Below, one piece after another: positions 50,869-60,074 of a DNA stretch of 64,000 nucleotides. The notes under the pieces were generated by a model. That model was not told where the DNA came from and did no database searches. It worked only from the letters and a program-made list of their open reading frames with translations. A program made the position numbers and the translations under genes. Numbering within the stretch: position 1 is the stretch's first letter; the number at the start of each line of letters is the position of its first letter. Origin of the DNA: Clostridium_AD estertheticum_D (lineage in GTDB: Bacteria; Bacillota; Clostridia; Clostridiales; Clostridiaceae); assembly GCF_018861295.1 (NCBI RefSeq), contig NZ_JAHLDM010000004.1:62001-126000 (forward strand), read 5' to 3'.

Positions 50869-51969
50869 TTATTCAACATGGAATGTATACACCTTTTTAT
50901 AATTTTCCCGATGGTAATAGCGCACCTCACCACTGCTTTGGTTGTAGACTACACTCCATTCGGTAGATTCAGCATCTTTAAAGTTATGTTTGCTTACGCT
51001 ATCCATTGCATCACGGACTTCTTCCATGCTCATGGTTGTTGTCTTACTTAGTTGCTTCATTAAAATATCATATCTAGAATGGGATTGGGCTGTTCCAATT
51101 CCATTCTTTTCACCAGAAGCTAAATAAAAATTGGTAATTACAGGGTTTTTTGTTACAATCATCTTATTATCAACATATTCCACAACCACACTGTGACCTT
51201 CAGTATCGGCCAAAGCAAAATGCACCATCAACCCCATCGAGGCATGCATATCATGCTGTTTTAAAAGATTGATTGCTTGATCTACATTTGCAGCTTTATC
51301 CAGCAACAAACGAATGGCAGTTGTCGTTGTAATATCCGGTTTTTCGGTATTCTGATTGATATTATCAGAGTCCTGAATCATCAGTACCGCTGCACTAAGT
51401 CCTTTTTCATTCATACCGTCCAGCGGCGCATAAAGCGCTACCACGGTACGCACTTTCTCTGGCAATTTATCTATGCTTCCTCCATATCCAGCACTTATAA
51501 AGTCCATATTCACTGTAGAAACAGAGGCATAGCCGTCTGAAGGTTTTGAAGAAACCACCAATGCATTACATGCCTGCCAATCAAAGTTTCTTCCAAATAA
51601 GGCATCACCCTTGGGACTTTTGACAGATAGCGTACTGCAACCAAAACCTTCAGTTTTAAGTGACAGCTTATCTGCTCTTGAAACCAGATTATTTTGGGTT
51701 AAAAATTTAATTACAGCTGTATCGGAAGATGCACCCCCCTGTTTAAGAAAGCTATCAAATCCATAGTTTCCCTCATATCTAACAGCAGAAAAATCATCTT
51801 CCAGCTTTGTTTGCTGCGTGGTAGGCTTTACTACGTTGCCATCATATTTTTGAACATTTGCCATTGTGGAACCCTCCTTATTCTTCATAAACCTTATTCC
51901 TACGAATCCTGCCAACAAAAATATAGCTAAAAGTACGGATAGTATTAACACACCTGTTTTTTTCTTCAT
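50869..51969 (-). CDS. Membrane-anchored linear-amide C-N hydrolase (choloylglycine-hydrolase superfamily)
   Basis: 366 residues from ATG 51969 (GGGAGA upstream). One N-terminal membrane helix (about residues 5-27) anchors an extracytoplasmic Ntn-hydrolase domain: the candidate nucleophile Cys111 in EGFGCSTLS, followed by GRNFDW (Arg127, Asp130), then LYAPLDGMNEKGLSAAVL. This matches the penicillin-V acylase / bile-salt hydrolase / acid-ceramidase-like superfamily. The N-terminal ~110 residues would be removed if self-processing occurs. It could hydrolyse N-acyl amino acids, conjugated bile acids or beta-lactam side chains; the choice is open. It ends the long gene row that begins at promoter G. 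Confidence 0.88.
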   Translation of the reverse strand: MKKKTGVLILSVLLAIFLLAGFVGIRFMKNKEGSTMANVQKYDGNVVKPTTQQTKLEDDFSAVRYEGNYGFDSFLKQGGASSDTAVIKFLTQNNLVSRADKLSLKTEGFGCSTLSVKSPKGDALFGRNFDWQACNALVVSSKPSDGYASVSTVNMDFISAGYGGSIDKLPEKVRTVVALYAPLDGMNEKGLSAAVLMIQDSDNINQNTEKPDITTTTAIRLLLDKAANVDQAINLLKQHDMHASMGLMVHFALADTEGHSVVVEYVDNKMIVTKNPVITNFYLASGEKNGIGTAQSHSRYDILMKQLSKTTTMSMEEVRDAMDSVSKHNFKDAESTEWSVVYNQSSGEVRYYHRENYKKVYTFHVE

Positions 51970-52090
51970 TCTGTATCTCCCTTCTGATCTCAGCAATTTG
52001 CTTGTTCATTAGCATAATATAAAAAAGTCTCTGAAACCAGTATCTTCAGTAAAAACTATCCACACAGATCATTTTCCAGAATCAGCTGTG

Positions 52091-52705
52091 TCAAAGCAGT
52101 ACGCGAATCCCAACCCCCGCTCCTAACATGATAATAATGCTTCCAAGAATGTAATTCAGCCTAACGAACACATTCTCAGTAATACGATTTCTAAACAACC
52201 GAATCATAGAAATAATGAGTCCCCACCAAATACATGTACCAATGAATATTCCTAAACAAAGTCCAAGACATTGCACATTGGAGGTAATACTCCCGATATG
52301 GAATATCGAGAATGCTAAAACAAATGTTATAATCGTTGTCGGATTTGTTATAGCTATCGCAAAAGAGGACACAAAGAAAGAAATTATCTGTGAAGTTTTT
52401 ACAGTTTCCTTAACAACCCCCTGCTTCTTCAAAATAATATCAATTCCCATCATGATAACCATACCTCCTCCCACAAGGCTGATTATGCTTTGATATTTCA
52501 GCATAAAACTTGAAAACAATGTCAATCCAAAAACACTAATAAAAGAATATAGAAGATCGGCAGTAGAGCACCCTATTCCAGAGGCTAGGCCTGCAAAAGT
52601 ACCATGTGTAATTGTTCTTCTTATTGTAAGAGCACCTATCGCTCCCACTGGTACTCCAAAGATAAGACCTATACATATTCCTTTCAATAAATATTCAATC
52701 TCCAT
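52091..52705 (-). CDS. LysE-family exporter
   Basis: About 204 residues (start at ATG 52705 or three codons earlier). Six hydrophobic segments and the LysE/RhtB-like beginning GICIGLIFGVPVGAIGALTIRR are visible, with the conserved TNPTTIITF in the middle. The family exports amino acids or their derivatives. Lying between a lipoprotein gene and an amide hydrolase gene, it might export an amino acid released or conjugated by the neighbouring ligase/hydrolase pair, which is speculation. Confidence 0.85.
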   Translation of the reverse strand: MEIEYLLKGICIGLIFGVPVGAIGALTIRRTITHGTFAGLASGIGCSTADLLYSFISVFGLTLFSSFMLKYQSIISLVGGGMVIMMGIDIILKKQGVVKETVKTSQIISFFVSSFAIAITNPTTIITFVLAFSIFHIGSITSNVQCLGLCLGIFIGTCIWWGLIISMIRLFRNRITENVFVRLNYILGSIIIMLGAGVGIRVLL

Positions 52706-52781
52706 TTTCACCATCCTTTCCCGCCTTACCCCTACTTAACAGAGCTACTCTAACCATTGCTTATAAGACAGTTTACAAATG

Positions 52782-53354
52782 TCATTTTGCAGGACTGATT
52801 GAAATGATTTTGTTACTCCATCCCTCTACAACAGGATTATTTTTTACAGCCTCTTTGAGGCCGTTCGTATTCTCAAGTTTCCCTACTCTCATATATTTAC
52901 CTACAACTTTTGCATCTTGATAAAAGATAACTATTCTGTTAGGATCAGAATAGTATACTTCACCCGCTTTTTCGGAAGTAACGTTTTCTGGCTTAGACGT
53001 AAACTTGTAGCTACTTGCAATATCATAATACTGCATGACATCAGAATTTTTAAAGTCGTCGAAATGATAAATTGGTAGATTCCAGTCTTCTTCTCCAACA
53101 TCCCTTGCAATCTGTTTTGCTGTATCGTTGTTATCCATCTTAATAGTGTATTCATTACCTTTGGGTCCAAAGCGAATTTGTAAATCAGGCAGTTTCACGG
53201 TTGCATTATCTCCTGATTTTGTATTAGATTTGTTGATGTTACTGTTACTGTTAGTTACTGTATTTGATTGGGTTGCTGTCTCTTGTTTCCCACATCCTGT
53301 AAAAGGTACTACTATCAAAGCAACTATCATTATTGTAAATAATCTTTTAATCAT
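52782..53354 (-). CDS. Cyclophilin-like lipoprotein
   Basis: 190 residues. A lipoprotein signal peptide ends in PFTGC with Cys21, then a Ser/Asn/Thr-rich linker (about 25-50) and a cyclophilin-like domain: IRFGPKGNEYTIKMDNNDTAKQIA, YYDIASSYKF, GEVYYSDPNRIVIFYQDAKVVGKYMRVG and a C-terminal strand. Cyclophilin-like_2 proteins have the fold but not the catalytic residues of peptidyl-prolyl isomerases. It is one of five such proteins in the last 15 kb. Good GAGGAAG site before ATG 53354. Confidence 0.8.
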   Translation of the reverse strand: MIKRLFTIMIVALIVVPFTGCGKQETATQSNTVTNSNSNINKSNTKSGDNATVKLPDLQIRFGPKGNEYTIKMDNNDTAKQIARDVGEEDWNLPIYHFDDFKNSDVMQYYDIASSYKFTSKPENVTSEKAGEVYYSDPNRIVIFYQDAKVVGKYMRVGKLENTNGLKEAVKNNPVVEGWSNKIISISPAK

Positions 53355-53453
53355 AATTATCTTCCTCTCAGTTATATTTTTTTAATGTTGCATCTTCTTT
53401 TTTTTACAATTGTTAATATCCATATTTTGTATGTTTGTTGTGTATTAAACATG

Positions 53454-55802
53454 TTATTGATTTATTAAAGTTGTCAAATCTACTCTTTTAATTCTACTTG
53501 AGAAAATATATGCAAATGCTACAAACAGTAAGGTTATAATGAAAGGAATCAGGATGACCCTTCCAAATCCAAGCGTTGACTCAAACTTGTTTATACCGAA
53601 TGATTTTAATAATAAGGTTATAATTGGATCAGCTAATATGCAGCTTAAAGCAGTTCCTATTATCGTACCTATTGCCACAACAATACCAAACCTAATAGCA
53701 AAAGCAATTCTTAAATTTAACGATGTAAATCCGATACTTTTGAAAACAGCCATATCTCTCTGTTCGGAAAACAGCATTTTACTGCTAGTAAGTGCTATTA
53801 CCACCAAAATAAATATTACAACAATTACATACATAAATACTGTTAAAAAGTGCATGGTATTCACAATTCCCTCGAGCCCTGACCAACTATTCGTATGTAC
53901 AGTGAGATCCACCGGATATTTTTTTTGAAGATAGTTCATGATTGCATCCTTTTTTGATGAATCTGTAAGAATGTAATGGTTACACCATATATGTGAATTA
54001 ACATCACGAATTTTAGCATAACCTTCCCTACTCATTCCTATGTTACCACCCATCTGATTGGCACATTGATAAATACCAGCTACTGTATATGTATTGCTTT
54101 TTGTTCCATGCATAACATTAACTTTGTCACCGATACGAATTCCTAAGTCATCTGCTACAAATTCCGTTACAACAATCTCGTTATCTGCATAGCTGCTATG
54201 GCCAGATAATATATGAAAACGAAAAGGTTCATTTACTGCATTAACAGTATAATTCACACCATTTGCCGTTACTCTTTGCTCTGCAATCTCATATGTTTTT
54301 TTCATTTTAGAATAAGAAGAAATTATATTCTCAACTTCCTTCATATTCACATCATCATTCAAGGGCTTAACACCAAGATCATAGTCAGCAACACTGAACG
54401 CATTCATAAGTCCCTCTCCATTTGGACCAAGCCATATATTCATCCTTCCCACTAAAGAAACGAAAAATACAAGTAATATTGCAACAATACCTGTTCCTAA
54501 ATATCGCTTTCCTCCAGAAAGAATTTGCCGTATGGCAAGCTGAAAGAGTAATCCCTTCGACACGGTGATGTTATTTCTTTTTATATATGATGTCTGTTTT
54601 TGAATGTCACCATTTATCGCGCTAAGTGGTGATATCTGCGCAATTTTTAGTGTTTTTATATAGATAAACAATGCAAACACACATAATATGATTACAAAAG
54701 CAGCTATACACCATCCATAGGGAAGTGTTTTTGGCATAAGCATACCAGTTGATGTTATCGTAGTTCTTGCGGCTACATCAATGACATAAATTGAACAGGC
54801 AAATCCTGTAATCATTCCTACCACAATACTTGAAACATATTGTAAAAACTGTACAAACCGTAAATCTCTACTTGTGCAACCAATGGTCTTTAAAATACCC
54901 ATATCTTTATATTCCTGCTCAATTGCATTTGATATACTATGCCCCATTACAATCATAGATACAAGAATAAGAATTACAACAAAGGCAACCAAAAATCCAG
55001 TAAAAATATTTTGTAAAATAAGCATATATCCATAAATTGAGGAATCTGAATAAATAAACTCTGTATATTGAGCAAGGCTTGTAACTTTGTTAATGGATTT
55101 ATTGAATTCTGATGTTGAAAGCTTACTACCATTACTTTGAAAAATATGGAGCATTGAACCATCTCTTGCCAAATTATTAATATTTGATGTTTGGCTCAAA
55201 GTATCCCTAACATCCGACAAATCTGCTTTACTTATCAAAAAGCTTTTCATGTCTATCATAGAGCTTCCCATAAACGGATCTTCAAAATACCCCTCAACTG
55301 TAAAAATCTTTTGCGTACCATTACGGGAAAGTTTAAAATGAACCTTATCCCCTATTTTCACATTGTATTTTGACTGTAAAGCCGGAGAAATGTAAATTTG
55401 TCCATCTTTTATTTCTTTTAAATTATCATACCCATTTAAGCCATTGTCCAGGATTTTATAAGCATATTGCTCCGGTTCATACGCAATTAACTGTCCCTCA
55501 TTATCAGAGTTTTCACCGTTTATAGTGTACCCTGCAAATATAACTGTCTGGGATTTAACCTTTTTTACATCTGGAGTACTGGCTATTTTTTTTGTCAACT
55601 GATTCAAATTATCAACGTTACTAACCCACGCTGTAATGTTACCATATCCCAGTCTCGACATCTCCTGCCTAACATAATTACTAGAATTAATATATACAGT
55701 AAGTGCCATAACAAAAGCAACAGATACCGTAAAAATAAGTATGAACAGTCCTACTATAGTACCCTTTTGCCTTTTAATTCCGGCTTTCAACAATGTTAAC
55801 AT
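53454..55802 (-). CDS. ABC transporter permease with two FtsX domains
   Basis: 782 residues. An N-terminal membrane helix (about 15-38), a large extracytoplasmic domain (about 40-250), three membrane helices (about 260-390), a second helix and extracytoplasmic domain (about 430-650), and three final helices form the double FtsX layout of bacitracin/lantibiotic-type and lipoprotein-release permeases. Motifs AIEQEYKDMGILKTIGC and SEQRDMAVFKSIGF are the FtsX coupling segments. It pairs with the ATPase gene 15 bp upstream. Such systems export or extract lipophilic substrates or act in resistance. Confidence 0.92.
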   Translation of the reverse strand: MLTLLKAGIKRQKGTIVGLFILIFTVSVAFVMALTVYINSSNYVRQEMSRLGYGNITAWVSNVDNLNQLTKKIASTPDVKKVKSQTVIFAGYTINGENSDNEGQLIAYEPEQYAYKILDNGLNGYDNLKEIKDGQIYISPALQSKYNVKIGDKVHFKLSRNGTQKIFTVEGYFEDPFMGSSMIDMKSFLISKADLSDVRDTLSQTSNINNLARDGSMLHIFQSNGSKLSTSEFNKSINKVTSLAQYTEFIYSDSSIYGYMLILQNIFTGFLVAFVVILILVSMIVMGHSISNAIEQEYKDMGILKTIGCTSRDLRFVQFLQYVSSIVVGMITGFACSIYVIDVAARTTITSTGMLMPKTLPYGWCIAAFVIILCVFALFIYIKTLKIAQISPLSAINGDIQKQTSYIKRNNITVSKGLLFQLAIRQILSGGKRYLGTGIVAILLVFFVSLVGRMNIWLGPNGEGLMNAFSVADYDLGVKPLNDDVNMKEVENIISSYSKMKKTYEIAEQRVTANGVNYTVNAVNEPFRFHILSGHSSYADNEIVVTEFVADDLGIRIGDKVNVMHGTKSNTYTVAGIYQCANQMGGNIGMSREGYAKIRDVNSHIWCNHYILTDSSKKDAIMNYLQKKYPVDLTVHTNSWSGLEGIVNTMHFLTVFMYVIVVIFILVVIALTSSKMLFSEQRDMAVFKSIGFTSLNLRIAFAIRFGIVVAIGTIIGTALSCILADPIITLLLKSFGINKFESTLGFGRVILIPFIITLLFVAFAYIFSSRIKRVDLTTLINQ

Positions 55803-55817
55803 ACAAATTTCAACCTC

Positions 55818-56579
55818 CTACCATTCCATGGAAGCAAGCCAGTTGTTAAGCTGTGCTTCTCTATCTTTTGCATCAGATTGTGTATAAGAAGGCATTTCCT
55901 TTTCGCCAATGATTTTTCCATCCTCCAGATATAGCAGCCTATTACCACGCAAAGCTGCACGCAAATCATGTGTTACCATAATAATGCTTTGTCCTGACTT
56001 ATTTAACTCACTGATAATATTCAATACTTCTTCTGTATTGTGCTTATTTAATGCCCCAGTCGGCTCATCAGCAAATACGATTCTAGGTTTGTTTATGATT
56101 GCCCGTGCAACTGCAGCTCGTTGTGCTTCTCCACCTGAAACTTCTGACGGAAGTCGATCTTTCGCATTACTTACATGCATTTGTTTAAGTAGCTCTTCTG
56201 TTCGTATGTAAGTTTCCTTCGTGCTACGCTCTTTTCCCAGGTACCCGGCAACTGCTACATTTTCAAACAATGTAAGGTTGCTTACAAGATTCGTCTGCTG
56301 AAACACAAATCCAAAATCCTGCGAGCGAAGACTTGCTATTTGCTTTTCATTGAAGCTACTGATTTCTTTATCTTTATATAGAACCTTTCCCTCACTAATC
56401 TTATTCATTCCACTTAAAGCATAAAGTAGTGTGGATTTTCCAGCTCCAGAAGCACCCATAATAACCGTAAAATCACCTTCATAAAATTCAACATTCACAT
56501 AATTCAGCAAATTCACAAGATTTCCACCTGTTTCAAATGATTTGCAAACATCCTCCGCTGATAAAAGTACTTTTTTCAT
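55818..56579 (-). CDS. ABC transporter ATPase (MacB/LolD type)
   Basis: 253 residues with Walker A GASGAGKST (about residue 41), Q-loop in FVFQQTNLV, signature SGGEAQRAAVARA, Walker B IVFADEPTGAL and the switch His in VTHDLRA. These are all the elements of MacB/LolD-type ATPases that work with FtsX permeases. Two ribosome binding sites (GGAGG twice) precede ATG 56579. It lies 31 bp downstream of the ligase-like gene and 15 bp upstream of the permease. Confidence 0.94.
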   Translation of the reverse strand: MKKVLLSAEDVCKSFETGGNLVNLLNYVNVEFYEGDFTVIMGASGAGKSTLLYALSGMNKISEGKVLYKDKEISSFNEKQIASLRSQDFGFVFQQTNLVSNLTLFENVAVAGYLGKERSTKETYIRTEELLKQMHVSNAKDRLPSEVSGGEAQRAAVARAIINKPRIVFADEPTGALNKHNTEEVLNIISELNKSGQSIIMVTHDLRAALRGNRLLYLEDGKIIGEKEMPSYTQSDAKDREAQLNNWLASMEW

Positions 56580-56610
56580 ATTTTCCTCCTTACCTCCTTT
56601 TTTTATTTCT

Positions 56611-57954
56611 TTACTTTACAATCAACCGCTTCTTTCCCGTCTGAGGATCAGGTAAGATTTCTTCTACAAACCGTATATTAAAATTCACATATTCTAGATG
56701 CTTTGTACTCAATATTTCTGCCATATTTTTTAGCATTCCCACTTGAATGCTATTTTTCTTTCCTTCATCACAAACTTCAATCATCATTTCAAATGAATTG
56801 CAATCTATTTGCCTAAACTGATAATCCAACAGTCCTTCAACACAAAATCCTTCTATTGCAAGCGGGTGAAGAAATTCTCTATTTCCATCTTTGTCTTCAA
56901 ACCAAATTATATCCTCATTTCGTCCTAAAATACTTTCCACTTTATCAAATGGGTAAGTACATTTTTCATCTGAATATTTTAGTATTAACTGATCTGAGAT
57001 TTTATAACGAATTAAGGGTTGTACAAAATTGTAAAGTGATGTAAGATACATATTTTCATTTTCCACCTCAATATAATTCATATCATCAAACAAATACATA
57101 CCTTCTTCGTGATTGGTTTCAACACCCAAAACCAAAGATTCACTGGCACCATAAATATTCACAACATCTGCATGAAAAGTTTTTTCTATGTACTCTCTTA
57201 ATTTGGCACAAAGTGGTTCACCACAGGAAATCACCTTGAATGCGTCGATTTGAATTTCCCCCTTTTCCAAAAGTTCTCCAAGAATCTTGATAGCTGACGG
57301 GTAACCTATAATCATATTAGGTTTAAACTTATGTAAATTTTCTATCCATTCTTCAAGAGGTGTCTTAATGTCCAGAAATAATTGATTTGCATGCACCCCT
57401 TCGACACCGCTACTGACTGCCATAGCTCCACCATAACGTCCATCTGTTGCCGCAATATATACAATTCGAGGTCTTTTGAACAACAGCTTTAATATTTCAG
57501 GCATGGACATATTCCAAAAGGCCGCCCTTATAATGCCCAAAAGCATCTGATCCCATGCTTCCTCATCGTATACAAAATACCCCGGTTTTCCAGTACTACC
57601 TGAGGAATGCACTACATGATATTTATCCTTGAATTTTATCCGGTCTACAGTCTCTTCTTTATCAAATCTTCGTATATCATTCTGCTTCAAATCATTGTTA
57701 GTTACCAACTCATCAAAATGTTCCATAAGAAGATCTTTATCTATAATCGGAAAAGCTGAAATTGGAAGTGTAGAAATCTGTTCTCTTGTTATTCCCGCTT
57801 CTTCAAACGTTCTGCGATAATACTTTGAATTCTCATATGCATAGTTAAGCAGTTTCCTTAACTTTTTATTTTGTAAATTTTTAATTTCCGCTCTGGTCTT
57901 CACTGTGTTTCCTTTTAACTTGTACAGATTCCATAATAATCTAAAGTACTTCAT
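56611..57954 (-). CDS. Adenylate-forming enzyme of the PaaK / coenzyme F390 synthetase-like family
   Basis: 447 residues. AMP-binding motifs: HSSGSTGKPGYFVYD (phosphate loop, about residue 118), INIYGASE-like segment VNIYGASESLVLG (about residue 270), and the adenine/ribose region with ENENMYLTSLYNFVQPLIRYKISDQ. The start KLRKLLNYAYENSKYYRRTFEEAGI is typical of the phenylacetate-CoA-ligase-like family. It activates a carboxylate (or phosphate) as an adenylate; the acceptor may be CoA, an amine or a cofactor. Together with the ABC exporter it could make and export a small conjugate. GGAGG before ATG 57954. Confidence 0.88.
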   Translation of the reverse strand: MKYFRLLWNLYKLKGNTVKTRAEIKNLQNKKLRKLLNYAYENSKYYRRTFEEAGITREQISTLPISAFPIIDKDLLMEHFDELVTNNDLKQNDIRRFDKEETVDRIKFKDKYHVVHSSGSTGKPGYFVYDEEAWDQMLLGIIRAAFWNMSMPEILKLLFKRPRIVYIAATDGRYGGAMAVSSGVEGVHANQLFLDIKTPLEEWIENLHKFKPNMIIGYPSAIKILGELLEKGEIQIDAFKVISCGEPLCAKLREYIEKTFHADVVNIYGASESLVLGVETNHEEGMYLFDDMNYIEVENENMYLTSLYNFVQPLIRYKISDQLILKYSDEKCTYPFDKVESILGRNEDIIWFEDKDGNREFLHPLAIEGFCVEGLLDYQFRQIDCNSFEMMIEVCDEGKKNSIQVGMLKNMAEILSTKHLEYVNFNIRFVEEILPDPQTGKKRLIVK

Positions 57955-57993
57955 TAATTCCTCCTATTTAAATCATTCTTATATAAATGCTCT

Positions 57994-58533
57994 TTATTCT
58001 CCTTGAGTTTTTTCATGTTTCGCCAAATCAAAAGTAACCTTAATATTACCATCACCAACAACTTGTACAAAGCTGGCCTCATCCTCAATATATCCAATAC
58101 GGGTATATTTATAAGAACTTGAGAAGGTTTTATAGAACGCCACTAGACAGTTATCGCCGTAAAGCATTATATCTCCTGCATGAATTTTTCCAGGTTGCTC
58201 TGAAACTGTAGGAAGCGTATTCGATAAATAATAGTATTTTTCATTGCCGTTTTGTTCGCTCATATCAACGGTGAGCGGAAATTGCTTAACTAACGCCTTC
58301 GTCGTTTGGTTATCATAAAGCTTTGCCGAAAATTTCTTGTTCCCGACCGTAATGATCAAATCTATCATCGTTAATTTCTTTGATGCGGTACCATTATCTG
58401 TTTGTTGTGTAGAATCACTTCTTGGTGCTTCATGTTGACTTGTCTGATTGTTTTCATTCGTTTCACTATTATCGCAGGCAGTGATGGAAAAACATAACAT
58501 AATCAAACATAGTATCGAAATTACTTTTTTCAT
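57994..58533 (-). CDS. Cyclophilin-like lipoprotein, first gene behind promoter G
   Basis: 179 residues from ATG 58533 (AAAGGAAA upstream). The signal peptide ends in SITAC with Cys20, then comes a long Asn/Gln/Ser/Thr-rich linker (about 21-60) and a cyclophilin-like domain: IITVGNKKFSAKLYDNQTTKAL, DMSEQNGNEKYYYLSN, GDIMLYGDNCLVAFYKTFSSS and YTRIGYIED. A closely related but internally deleted copy lies at 63355-63738. It is followed at 39 bp by the ligase and ABC genes, so the lipoprotein could be the extracytoplasmic partner of the exporter. Confidence 0.82.
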   Translation of the reverse strand: MKKVISILCLIMLCFSITACDNSETNENNQTSQHEAPRSDSTQQTDNGTASKKLTMIDLIITVGNKKFSAKLYDNQTTKALVKQFPLTVDMSEQNGNEKYYYLSNTLPTVSEQPGKIHAGDIMLYGDNCLVAFYKTFSSSYKYTRIGYIEDEASFVQVVGDGNIKVTFDLAKHEKTQGE

Positions 58534-58582
58534 ATTCAATTTCCTTTCTGTGTAAACTAAAACAATAGCATTTTGCTACGAT

Positions 58583-58659
58583 ACACAATACATTGACACA
58601 AATCAATCATCATATAATCTGCAATAAGATGAAAACAATAGAATTACTCCTGACTGGTT
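58583..58659. repeat. ~80-bp dispersed repeat, copy 1
   Basis: This block is shared, with ~10% differences, by 59421-59500 and 63788-63867. In the other two copies it spans the 3' end of a sugar-acetyltransferase gene (ending CCAGTCAGGAGTAA on the minus strand), so this copy is the leftover end of a lost acetyltransferase gene. Confidence 0.75.
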
Positions 58660-58680
58660 ACGATTATTGAGTTCCATATA

Positions 58681-58711
58681 ATCATATATCTTAAAGTTAA
58701 CTTTAAGTCAA
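58681..58711 (-). promoter_or_regulatory. MerR-type promoter G (lipoprotein-ligase-ABC gene row)
   Basis: Minus-strand TTGACT (58711-58706), 19 bp, TATGAT. The spacer dyad TTAAAG-TT-AACTTTAA is perfectly symmetric. It lies 148 bp before ATG 58533. Confidence 0.82.
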
Positions 58712-58750
58712 TGTTTATTTTCAAAAAAATTTTTCCATCTATTAAAATAT

Positions 58751-58784
58751 AAAGAAGTATCTTATATAACTAAGATACTTCTTT
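58751..58784 (-). terminator. Terminator of the 61.2-58.8 kb operon
   Basis: AAAGAAGTATCTTA (58751-58764) pairs perfectly with TAAGATACTTCTTT (58771-58784). It sits 30 bp past the FMN reductase stop and ahead of promoter G. Confidence 0.85.
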
Positions 58785-58813
58785 ATTTGTATTTTCCCTT
58801 TCCAAACTTAACT

Positions 58814-59329
58814 TTACAGAGATTTTCCAAATGTCTTCATATCAGCAAGCATTGCGGCTGATTTGTTGTTCTTGCCATATACCATCTTAATTCCTTTGTC
58901 CTCGGCTTCAAAGTAATCAATCATATTCTTATACTGCTGTATTACAGCATTATAAACCTCCGGAGCACCTGAGCTTAAGAACAAGGCTGTCTGTGAAACT
59001 TTACGCGGTTTTCCAGTTGCGTAGAAACGTGTGATGGCAGACTGTAACTGACCGGTGATAGAGAAAAAATAAATTGGTGAAGCAAATATCAGCATATCTG
59101 CAGTTTCCAATTCTTTATAAACTTCACCCATATCATCTTTCTGCACGCACTGACCATTCCCACGGGTATGACAGAATTCACATCCAAGACATCCGCCAAT
59201 TTTCTTTTGTCCAACAGGTATGATATTCACTTCATGCCCTTTTTCCCGTGCACCTTCTGCAAACGCATCAACCATGGCTGTTGTGTTACCGTTTAACCTT
59301 GGACTCCCGTTTAAAACTAATATTTTCAT
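58814..59329 (-). CDS. NAD(P)H-dependent oxidoreductase, flavodoxin-like fold
   Basis: 171 residues: VLNGSPRLNGNTTAMVDAF (FMN loop), Cys motif CLGCEFCHTRGNGQC, and ASPIYFFSITGQLQSAITRFYA. GGAGG precedes ATG 59329. It is the last gene of the row from promoter H (lipoprotein, alcohol dehydrogenase, acetyltransferase, this gene). It belongs to the same family as the enzymes at 27665, 28334, 28896 and 42319. The 155 bp upstream holds repeat copy 2 and a scrap (KNEEYSKLK then stop) resembling the end of the hydrolase fragment at 63129. Confidence 0.9.
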   Translation of the reverse strand: MKILVLNGSPRLNGNTTAMVDAFAEGAREKGHEVNIIPVGQKKIGGCLGCEFCHTRGNGQCVQKDDMGEVYKELETADMLIFASPIYFFSITGQLQSAITRFYATGKPRKVSQTALFLSSGAPEVYNAVIQQYKNMIDYFEAEDKGIKMVYGKNNKSAAMLADMKTFGKSL

Positions 59330-59420
59330 ACAATCAATCCTCCAATTCTTAAAATTTAATTGTGTTTACTACTCATTATAATTTATTTCAATTTACTATA
59401 TTCTTCATTTTTACCTATTA

Positions 59421-59500
59421 ACACAATGCATTGCCACAAATCAATCATCACCATATAATCTAAAATAAGATGAAACCAACAAGATTACTCCTGACTGGTT
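59421..59500. repeat. ~80-bp dispersed repeat, copy 2 (overlaps the acetyltransferase 3' end)
   Basis: This is the in-place copy: its last part encodes the C-terminus ETSQE and stop of the gene at 59485-60063. See copies at 58583 and 63788. Confidence 0.75.
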
Positions 59501-60063
59501 TCGATTTCCCTTATAATTTTCGCAGGAACACCACCTACAATAACATTTGAAGGTACATCCTTGGTCACAACCGCACCAGCGGCAATGACAGCACCGTCAC
59601 CTATGGTCACGCCGGCAACGACAGTGGCATTTGCTCCAATCCATACATTTCTACCAATCACAATTGGCGAGGGATGCATATTGCTACGTTTTCTCGGATC
59701 AATGTCATGATTGAGCGTAGCAAGCATTACATTGTGCCCAATGAGAACACCATCGCCAATTATAATTCCGCCCTGATCCTGAAAACGACAGCCTGAATTG
59801 ATAAAGACATTCATGCCTACACAGATGTTTTTCCCACAATCCGTATAAAAAGGAGGAAACATGGCAAATGTTGTATCCACCCGTTTGCCAATCAACAAAG
59901 AAAACAATTCCCGTACCTCTTGTGGAGTATGGTACTGACCGTTCAGGTCGGCAGTCAACTTTAATGCTTCCTGAGAGGCGTCTATCATTACCTGATGTAA
60001 TTCCGAACCGCCCTCAACCACTTCACCTCGATTTAAGTGCGCTAATAAATCATTGATATCCAT
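59485..60063 (-). CDS. Maltose/galactoside-type O-acetyltransferase (left-handed beta helix)
   Basis: 192 residues. The N-terminal Mac domain (RGEVVEGGSELHQ … REL) is followed by hexapeptide repeats typical of LbH acyltransferases: NVFINSGCRFQDQGGIIIGDGVLIG, the catalytic His in LATLNHDIDP, and VWIGANATVVAGVTIGDGAVIAAGAVVTKDVP. It transfers acetyl from acetyl-CoA to a sugar or another hydroxyl compound, often in detoxification. It lies 11 bp downstream of an alcohol dehydrogenase gene. An internally deleted copy of this gene lies at the window end (63853-64000). Confidence 0.93.
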   Translation of the reverse strand: MDINDLLAHLNRGEVVEGGSELHQVMIDASQEALKLTADLNGQYHTPQEVRELFSLLIGKRVDTTFAMFPPFYTDCGKNICVGMNVFINSGCRFQDQGGIIIGDGVLIGHNVMLATLNHDIDPRKRSNMHPSPIVIGRNVWIGANATVVAGVTIGDGAVIAAGAVVTKDVPSNVIVGGVPAKIIREIETSQE

Positions 60064-60074
60064 TTGTATCCTCC

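Noticed and set aside
50869..51969. Secreted bile-salt hydrolase
   Set aside because: The superfamily is right, but the enzyme is membrane-anchored with the candidate Cys at position 111 and not at the N-terminus as in typical bile-salt hydrolases; the substrate is left open.
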